In this document: positions 56,814 through 64,000 of the stretch, piece after piece | Layout of the letters: the number at the start of each line of letters is the position of its first letter | Position numbering within the stretch: position 1 is the stretch's first letter | Source: Pascua guehoae | Lineage: Eukaryota > Basidiomycota > Tremellomycetes > Trichosporonales > Trichosporonaceae | Assembly (NCBI GenBank): GCA_001600415.1 | Contig: BCJX01000001.1 | Location: 1,135,635-1,199,634, forward strand | Direction: 5' to 3' | Length of the DNA: 64,000 bases | Position numbers and translations under genes: made by a program | Notes under the pieces: generated by a model | What the model was told of the DNA's origin: nothing | The model's database searches: none | What the model saw: the letters and a program-made list of their open reading frames with translations, nothing else

Positions 56814-59800
56814 TCAGTCGCCAGCCCCACTCGCACTGACCCGTCTACTGCTCTTCGCGCTGCTGGCACCGCTCGTGCTCCTGCTCGGTCGCTTGGTAGG
56901 CCCCAGATGAGGACTCTTGCCCACCGCGCCGCCCTTTTTCCTTGTCTGCTGCGAGGGCGCGGGGATGGCAGGTCGGTCGTCGTCGACCTCCATGTCGTCG
57001 TCGTCTTCGTCCGATCCCAGATCGTCCTCTTCGCCCTCGAGCATGTCCATCTCGAGCAGGTCCTCGCCCTCGTCGCCGCGCACCTCGTCCTCTGCGGCGT
57101 CCGGGTCGCCAAGACCGCGCAGACGGCGCACCTCGTCGCGCAGCTTGTCAATGTATGCGTCGCGCTTTTCGACCTTGTCGTGCAGGCGGACAATGTACTC
57201 GTTGGAGAATTTCAGCAGCGCAACCTTGGACACGCCGCGATTTGGATTGTCATCGGGGACGAGTGACGATTTCGGCAACAAGCGCGGTGCAGACGAGCCC
57301 GGGATCGGCTCGCCAGACTCGGGGTCGAGCGCCTCGGTGTTGATCGGGGGCAGGAGCAGACGAAGCTCGTCAAACCCGGCCTTGAGACTGTCGCGGCGTT
57401 TTTGCTCGGCCGCCTTGTGCGACGTGCGTCGCGTCTCGGGCTCGGCATTGGCAGCGGCCGCTGCTGCTGCATTCTTTGCCGCTGCGTTGTTAGCACATTC
57501 CCTCGTCCCTTGCTCTCGACTCACCAGCACGAACCCCCACCCCGCCAGGGGGTCGGATCGCGAGCGCGCGCTTGGCTGCTGCTGCACCGCCTGATGGAAC
57601 CAGTCGGCTGCCACGCTTGGGCACGTTGATGACGGGCGGGGTTGGCTTCTTGGCCGCCGCGACTGGTCGGGCAGGTTGGGCAGACGACGATGATGCGGCA
57701 TTCTGTGCCACAGGCGAGGTCTCTGCCGACGGCCCTCCTTGGCGCGGCTCGCCGTCGGCTTTCAGGTTCATGAGGCTCGCGGGCGTCATGGGCATTAAAC
57801 TCTTTGGTCGGCCACCTGGCGGTGGTACCGGGGGTGGGGGCATGATGAGCGCGAGGTCGACGGGTGACGGCGTACTCGAATCGCTGGCAGCGTGCTGCTG
57901 CTGCTGTTGCTGCTGCTGATGCTGCTGAACACCGCGCTGGTCGATCGCAGCAGGAGGGAGGAAGCCCATGCCTGCCTGTGACGAGCTGGGTATCTTGAAT
58001 GCCATTGGCGACGTGGTGACGCTATTTGATCCGTGGCGCCCATGCGAGCGGTGGTGCGTCGGCTTCATCATCGGCGACGGACGCGACTTTGCAGGAAGAC
58101 TGCCGCGGTGCGGACCCGTCGAGCCAGATGCACCAATGGCTGGTGAGGGATTGCTCGGCCCAATGACTGGGGATCCCTGGTGGGTGGCGTCCGACGGACC
58201 ACCGGCGCCATCGAGGAAGCCTTGCAGTGCAGAGAGATAGTCTCCATCGACTTCAGTATCGTTCTGCGGCGCGAGGGCAGGGGAGAGCGTCTGCTGTGCA
58301 CCGCCCGACGACCCAACAGGATTGAGCGCAGGCGAGGACAGCGCCGAGAGCGGATGTGGCTGCCGATGGTGTTGGCTGTGGAGACCCGGGGACAGGTGGG
58401 CAGCAGCAGCACGGAGGGCGGCAGACCGGCTGACTGCGGGTTCGAGCGCTGGTGACGTGAGTGGTGAAAAGTAGCTACCGGGGCTCGGCGTGCTAATGGA
58501 CCCGGCCGAGTGGCCACTACCGCTTGCCCCGCCCTGGTTGAGTCCCGAATGCCGTTGCTGGTTATGTTGGGCTGACAAGTACGGCGAACCAGAAGACGCG
58601 GCCACCGCAGCGGCTGTCGCCTGCAGCTGCCGCTGCTGCTCTTGCAAAAGCGCGAGCTGCTCTTGGAACTGCCGCTGTTGTTGCTGCAGTTTCTCGAGCG
58701 CATGGCGGTTGGCGTTCAGTTGGCCGCCACTGTGGAAGGCGACCTGGCTCACGGGCGACGCATAATTGGAATTGGTGTGGTGCGACAACGCGGGTGAGAG
58801 CAGCAGAGCACCGTTGAACTGAGGGCGTCAGATCAAATAACACAGTCACAACACCAATGGCTGGTCGTACGCTCATACGCACGTTGTCCATGCCTTCAAT
58901 CATCTCGCTGCGAGCAAGCATTTCGAGCTGCATGGGACTCATGAGGTCCATGCGCACGTCTGGAAGCATTTCGCCACTGGGGCCTGCAGGGAGTCAGCGG
59001 CAAGTCGCGACTGGAGGGGTAGTAGTGGGCGCGCGAGAGAGATACGCACCAGGCGTGAGAAGGCCCACGCCGGCGAGGACGCTTTGTGCGCTAAACTTTC
59101 GCTGAGGCATATGGGGGCGATGTTCGGGCAACGCACCCTGGGAGGCTGCTTCCGGTTGCTGCGACGACGACGACGACGATTGCGCAGGAGGCGACGTGAG
59201 GAACATTTGGGCCATGGCACCGTATGGCGATTGCGGGTTGGTGGCCCCGAAGAATGGCGACTGCATGTGAATCGACTCTAGCTGTGAGGTGGTCAGCGAT
59301 GCTCCGAAGGCCAACAACGAGGCCGTGAGACACGCAATCAGCAGATCAACGTACCTGATGCTGCAGCATGCCAGCCTGCATGGCGTCATAAGCCGAGCCT
59401 GAGACATCCATGTTGGCGTACTCATTCGAGGCATCCAGCGAGGGCGTATTGTGGCCAGAGCCAGGCACGTGTTGTTGCCCGCCATGACCCGACGAGTGTC
59501 CACCAGAGCCCGAGGCCTGGTGGTCGTCCATTCTGTGGTTGTTGTTGTTGTGGCTTGTGTGATGCGCGTGGGAAGACGACTGCGAGTGCGAGTGCGAGTG
59601 CGAGTGGTGGTGGGGCTCAAGGCTGATCGGCGACGGGTCGTCGAGTGGAGTGTCCGGATCCCCTTGGCTACCGTGACCAGCTCCGTCGCGGCCGCCGTGG
59701 CCGCCGTGCGCGTGCGACTGCGAGAATGAGTGGTTGCGCGAGTGGGACGCCGATGCGGAAGCCGAGGCAGCGGCAGACGCGTCGCCAACTGCTCCGGTTG

Positions 59801-59918
59801 GTGACTCAAAGTCGTGGGTCGCTCCCGGCGAGCCGTCGAGGCCAGCAAGCGAGAGAAAGTCGAGCGACGAGTAGTACAAGTTTTGTGTCCCAGGTGAGAG
59901 GGCCTGCGCGTTTTCCAT
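56814..59918 (-). CDS. bHLH transcription factor with long glutamine/serine-rich N-terminal region
   Basis: Exons (minus strand): 59355-59918, 59050-59281, 58883-58983, 57525-58818, 56814-57481, totalling 2859 nt and 952 residues. The DNA-binding domain is near residue 750: basic region RRTSHKAAEQKRRDSLKAGF, helix 1 with DELRLLLPPI, an expanded loop of about 45 residues, and helix 2 SKVALLKFSNEYIVRLHDKV. The HxxxExxRR residues that contact an E-box are present (H, E, RR). Helix 2 runs into a short coiled coil KRDAYIDKLRDEVRRLRG, then an acidic tail. The N-terminal 740 residues are rich in Ser, His, Gln and Pro with a poly-Gln run, typical of an activation region. The long loop resembles fungal bHLH regulators of metabolism, but the exact ortholog is not named here. 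Confidence 0.88.
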
Positions 59919-62783
59919 GTCGGGATCCTGTGTGTTCGAGCGTTGTGGAAAGGTGCAGTGGCGCAGAGGACAAACCAGAGAAGAGTCGATGCGGGGAAGG
60001 CTGTCCCAGAGTGGTGAGGTTCAAGTGCGCGCGTGACAGTCGGCCGACCTCAGCTGAGATGTGTTCGGCCCGGCTTCAGCGCAGAGTCCGCCGGTTGGTA
60101 GTGAGATGTGCGGGTCGTGGTTCAAGGCGTGCGCGTAGAATGGTCGAGCACGATGGGCCTCGGACCCCGGGATGGACACGCGGGCGGACAAGAGACCGTG
60201 CGCGGTGCGGGGACACGGCCAGGGGGGGAGTAGGGTTGTTGGTGGGATTGGACGAGCTCGTAATGTCCCTCGCTACTGCTGCGGCTGCTGCGGTGCTGGT
60301 GACCGCTGTGTGGCCGCTGTGCGTTGCGGGCAGCGTTGACGAACGTGGGTTGAGAGTAGGTTGAGAGGCCAAAGGGAGCTCGGCGCGGAGGCGGCGGTGG
60401 TGGTGACCAGGGACGAGTCGACCAGACGGGAGCTTCTCTTCCGATGCTGGGCTGGGGCCTACTGTAGGCCGGGTGGGCGGTGTGGGTGTGGCGGCCTGGC
60501 CCGCTTTGGCCGTGCGGTGCAGAACGCGGGGGTAATTACGAAATCGGGGTAGTCCTGAATTTGCCTGGATGGATGGGCGGGGGCTCTTTTTCGGGGGGCG
60601 ATAAGTAAAACGTCAACAAGGTGAAAGAAAAAAAAAAAAAAAAAAAAAAAAGTCGTTGATGAGAGATGGATGTTGTTGAGAAGAAGAGGATCAAAGAGAT
60701 GGAAATTAATTCTGTACATGCAGCAGCGTACAGTAAGCCATTGGCCACGCCGAGGCTGCGCCGAGAGGTACCCATATTGTAGCCTTAGCGCGCCATGGCA
60801 TGTAGGCTAGAGACCAAGAGGCTAGGCGCTGCCTGCCACACCAAAACAAGGCCCATACCGCGCGCCCGGCGCCCCTACAATGACCTGGCACCAAGCCTCT
60901 GTATTCGAGCGACGATGCTACCGGCTTACTGCCGTACTTCCGGTCCGAGTCCTGTACTCTCGTCCAACGACGTGCTCACTCACAGGACGGAACCAAAGTC
61001 GGATCTCACCTCCGCTCACCAACGCGCGAGCGACAACATGGCTTTTCCTCCAATGGGCATGGTCGCCTCTTGCGATGCCAAGCTGTGACACCCAAGTCTG
61101 CTTTGTACTGCCCTCGCGCGTTCTCCTCAACATTTGTAGCATGAATCGAGTCCCCTACATCCCAAAGCAATCCAAGCACGCCAGCACCGGGCCGCCGGCT
61201 ATCCACACGTGTCCGCCAACCCTGGCGGGTCCACAACCAATCTGTCCCATCTTTTTTCCACCCTCGGGCCATTTTGCCCTCTTCATCCTCCTATCATCGT
61301 GCGCGTTACCTTGTTCCGTCCCTCGTTTCCAAGTGGCGTCACAAAGGGGGGCGGAAAAGACACGCCCACACCTTCCAGTAATCATTATGCTTGCGGGCAC
61401 CCGCGATGCGCGCGCAAACCCAGGGCCACGCAGATGTGGCGTTGCTGGGTTCATCCGAGATGCTGCCGAACATTACAAAGATGTTTACAAGGTGGTGGCG
61501 TCAATCAACCGCGGAGGCCGTCGGAGCGTAGCTTGTGTGTCTCGGGCACGTTGCCAAGTGTGCAAGCGTCAATGCACGTCGTGTGACTGGTATACCGGTC
61601 TGTCACGAGACCACAGCCATGCAGAGTTGGCTCGTGTTGCTGTGGCCTTCGTCGCGTGCAAGGAAGAATACCGTGGGCAAAGGTGGAACAGAATAAATCG
61701 ATGGCGGGCTCACTCGCCACAATATGCAGTCCCACTTCTGACGGAGGTGGATGTCGGTCCACAAAGCCCTTGGCAACTCGATGAAGTAGTCGCGAGCGCG
61801 CGAGTGTGGTTGATCACTTCCACATGGGCTCGCCCCATGCTTTCCTCCGCCCAATGCTTTCCTCCGCCCTTTGTTATCAACCCCTTTTAATCCCGACAAT
61901 TACCCTCCCCCCAGTCGCGACGAAGCGCTACGCCAGCGGTGCCTAAAGCCCCCACCCCGCGGATGCCTAAAGCCCCGCCCTCGCGGATGGGTCTACTACC
62001 CGTCGCGCATCCCACAATGGGTCTTCCGACTCTAGCTACGCGTGCGTCTGCCGCTCGTGCAAAGGCGCGTGCCGCGTTCACGATATAAACGCCTGCAACG
62101 CCTGTCTGTAGCACGGCGGCCGCATCCAGCCCAGCGACTGTTGCTAAGGGTAGACGAGCGTCAGAACAAACGGCGAAGGTTGTGCCGATGTGCGGCGGAT
62201 GCATGAGCGCGCGGTGAAAGACGTTGCCAGTGTGGATTGGAGGACTTGTGTATCTTGCAATGAGTTGGGCCAAGTTGTGGGAGGGCCGACTGGGAGAGAC
62301 GGGAAATATGGACGAGTGGAAGAACGAGAGGGACCCGATTAGGGTCAACACTTTCACTTTGCTGGTGATGAACATGGGTGAGGTTTGAATGTGGGATTTC
62401 GTGCTTGGGCTTTGAGAGCGGGCGTGCGCTGATATTGGGAGCTGGAACAGAGTAGTCAATAGTGTACGGCAATGCAGACTACTGCATAGGATGGGGCATA
62501 AGGTTGCTAGGATTGCGGGGTTTCAGTGTTGTCACAATTGGGCTATGCCTGCCCCACTAGCATCAGTCAACACATAGCTAGTAGGTCTCATCCATCCTCC
62601 GGGCTCGCCTCAAGGGGACAGGGAAACATCCGCTAAGCGTCGGCTACCACCATGTTATCGTGTCAGACTATCAGACATGACGTTCAGTTGAATCACGTTA
62701 AGGATGCATAAAATCTACTGTACCTGCGACGGACCCACACTCTGTCCGCCGCGGTATCCACGACGCTATGGTCACAGCCACAG
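59919..62783. other. 2.9 kb intergenic region upstream of the bHLH gene
   Basis: No supported gene. A run of 24 A lies at 60628-60651; on the transcribed strand of the bHLH gene it is a T tract, as in nucleosome-free promoters. Near 61935-61986 a GCCTAAAGCCCC(C)GCCC..GCGGATG unit is repeated. Near 61838-61870 TTTCCTCCGCCC(AATGC) is repeated. A long upstream region is common for regulatory genes (inference). Confidence 0.5.
60628..60651. repeat. Poly-A tract of 24 bases
   Basis: Uninterrupted homopolymer about 710 bases upstream of the bHLH start codon. It could be a promoter poly(dA:dT) element or the A-tail of a decayed retrotransposed sequence; nothing coding is attached. Confidence 0.85.
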
Positions 62784-64000
62784 TCACTGCTGGTCGACCT
62801 CCATGGCGTTCTCGCTGTTCTCGTCGACGTCTTCGTCGTCGTCGTCCTCGTTCTCAACCTCAGAGGCTGAGAACACTTCGGTGCTCAGACGCGAAGCACG
62901 CGGCGCCCCACGGTCGGTTAACTGCCGCCGGCGGCCGCTCTGGGCACGCAACGGCGACGAGGGCGCAAGCTTGGGCTGCGGTGGCCTGGATGGCGTGTCG
63001 GGCAGGGCGTGTGGGCTGTTTGTGAGCTCGGCTTGCATGCGCGACAGGGGCGGTGGGTTCATGTGGTCGCAACGGGGACAGATCCAACCTGCATGGGTTA
63101 GCATCACCACCACTGCCTGCAACCTACGCATTCGCTCCCACTCGTACTTGCCCCCGACGAGGCCGTTGTGCCGGAAACACTTTTCGCAGACGAGTGCGTA
63201 CTTGCTGCGTGCCGCTTCGGCTGGGTTGTGAGCTATGCGTGCGACAGACGTCCAGGCGGGACTCACATGGGTCTTCGCCGAGGATTGAGTCGGCAAGGCG
63301 GTCGTACCACTTCTTCTCGGGCGTCGGCAGAATGGGCTGAATCGCTTGTACCTGCATCTGGAAGAGCGCGGCCTGCTCGGGAGTCATTCCGGGTGGGACG
63401 GGCACAGGAGTAGTCGGCGAACCTGAGCGGGTTAGACAACAAAAGAAACAACAACACCCACGGCCTCCAGGAGCTCCACCGGGAGCGAGGGGAGTGCCAG
63501 GCGGCTGAACCTGTGCGCCCTTCGCGGGCGGTGTTCCGGGGGTGCCCGGTGCGGACCCGGTTACTGGGCCCCCAGACTGTGGCGTGCCGGCCGCGGGGCG
63601 AACGGGTGTCGTAGGCTGTTGAGGGTGCTGAGGATGCTGAGGTTGCTGTTGCATGCGCATGGGTGTCTGATCGTCAGTTGCTGATCAGCACAGAGGCTGT
63701 GCTGCTTGCGCGCAGCTCGACTCACCGACTGGTCATATTGCTCGAGAAGTTTGCGCGTCGAGTCAAAGTTGGTCGCCTTCTTGATCTCGTCGACAGCCTG
63801 TCGCTGCTTGTTGAGCAGGACGCGGAGGTTGGTTTCTGGGCGTCAGTCGGACTGCCAGCAGCAAGCTGAGGCCAACTGACCTTCAGTGGTTCGAATACGT
63901 TTGAAAAGGAGTGTGAGAACACGGTTAGCCGCCCAGATGCTTCTGTCAGCTCTTATGGACCTCGAACAAGTCTCACAGAATGGGGCCGACGATCACGCCC
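62784..64000 (-). CDS. LNP1: Lunapark-family ER junction protein, 3' part (gene continues past the window)
   Basis: Lunapark stabilises three-way junctions of the tubular endoplasmic reticulum. The minus-strand reading enters at the window edge. Visible parts in order: an exon with RVLLNKQRQAVDEIKKATNF, DSTRKLLEQYDQ (the conserved coiled-coil segment after the membrane hairpin), a Pro/Gln/Thr-rich linker, and EKKWYDRLADSILGEDP. Then comes the zinc-binding domain YALVCEKCFRHNGLVGG..RWICPRCDHMN with both CxxC pairs intact; the second pair is on the last exon, which starts at 63088. The tail has an acidic ENEDDDDEDVDENSEN run and ends EVDQQ. The N-terminal myristoylation or membrane segments are outside the window. 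Confidence 0.88.

Overview
The window reads as nuclear DNA of a GC-rich, intron-dense basidiomycete yeast. Most genes are split by introns of about 35-60 nt. Acceptors are typically preceded within a few bases by CTAAC or CTGAC branch sites, and the intergenic spaces are fungal in size. Tremellomycetes, possibly Trichosporonales, is my inference from gene architecture and composition; no marker gene is present to prove it. Sixteen protein genes (two cut by the window edges) and two intron-containing tRNA genes are supported. For every complete multi-exon gene except the carboxylesterase I placed exon borders by hand and the exon lengths sum to a whole number of codons.

Layout, left to right: 3' end of an AT-hook protein (+); vacuolar ATPase proteolipid VMA11 (-, 11 exons with several microexons); chaperonin subunit CCT7 (+); a 2.5 kb gap; a class 3 (sn1-diacylglycerol-lipase-like) lipase (+); alkyltransferase-like ATL1 (-); a STYX-type phosphatase with a damaged active site (+); a 996-residue low-complexity protein (-); a 4.2 kb gap ending in a doubled CRE box; a GH15 trehalase/glucoamylase-like hydrolase (+, 17 exons, assembly gap in an intron); a Ddr48-like repeat protein (-); a repeat-rich 28.7-33.3 kb interval with a diverged segmental duplication, two MITE-like elements and one small four-exon gene; a histidine-phosphatase (PGAM-like) gene (-); CCZ1 (+); PXMP4-like Tim17-family protein (-); dipeptidyl-peptidase 5 (+); tRNA-Pro; a secreted type-B carboxylesterase (-); a hypothetical proline/threonine-rich protein (+); an assembly gap; tRNA-Gln; a bHLH transcription factor (-); and the 3' part of Lunapark LNP1 (-).

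Functionally this is ordinary dispersed eukaryotic gene order, not an operon-like cluster. Shared themes are endomembrane biology (VMA11, CCZ1, Lunapark, PXMP4), secreted hydrolases (DPP5, carboxylesterase) and possible stress functions (GH15 trehalase-like gene with CRE boxes, Ddr48-like protein, ATL1). The most unusual observations are the microexon density (7, 9, 10, 11 and 13 nt exons), a phosphatase that keeps the catalytic Cys but has lost the P-loop Arg, and the MITE pair, one copy lying directly upstream of a small gene.
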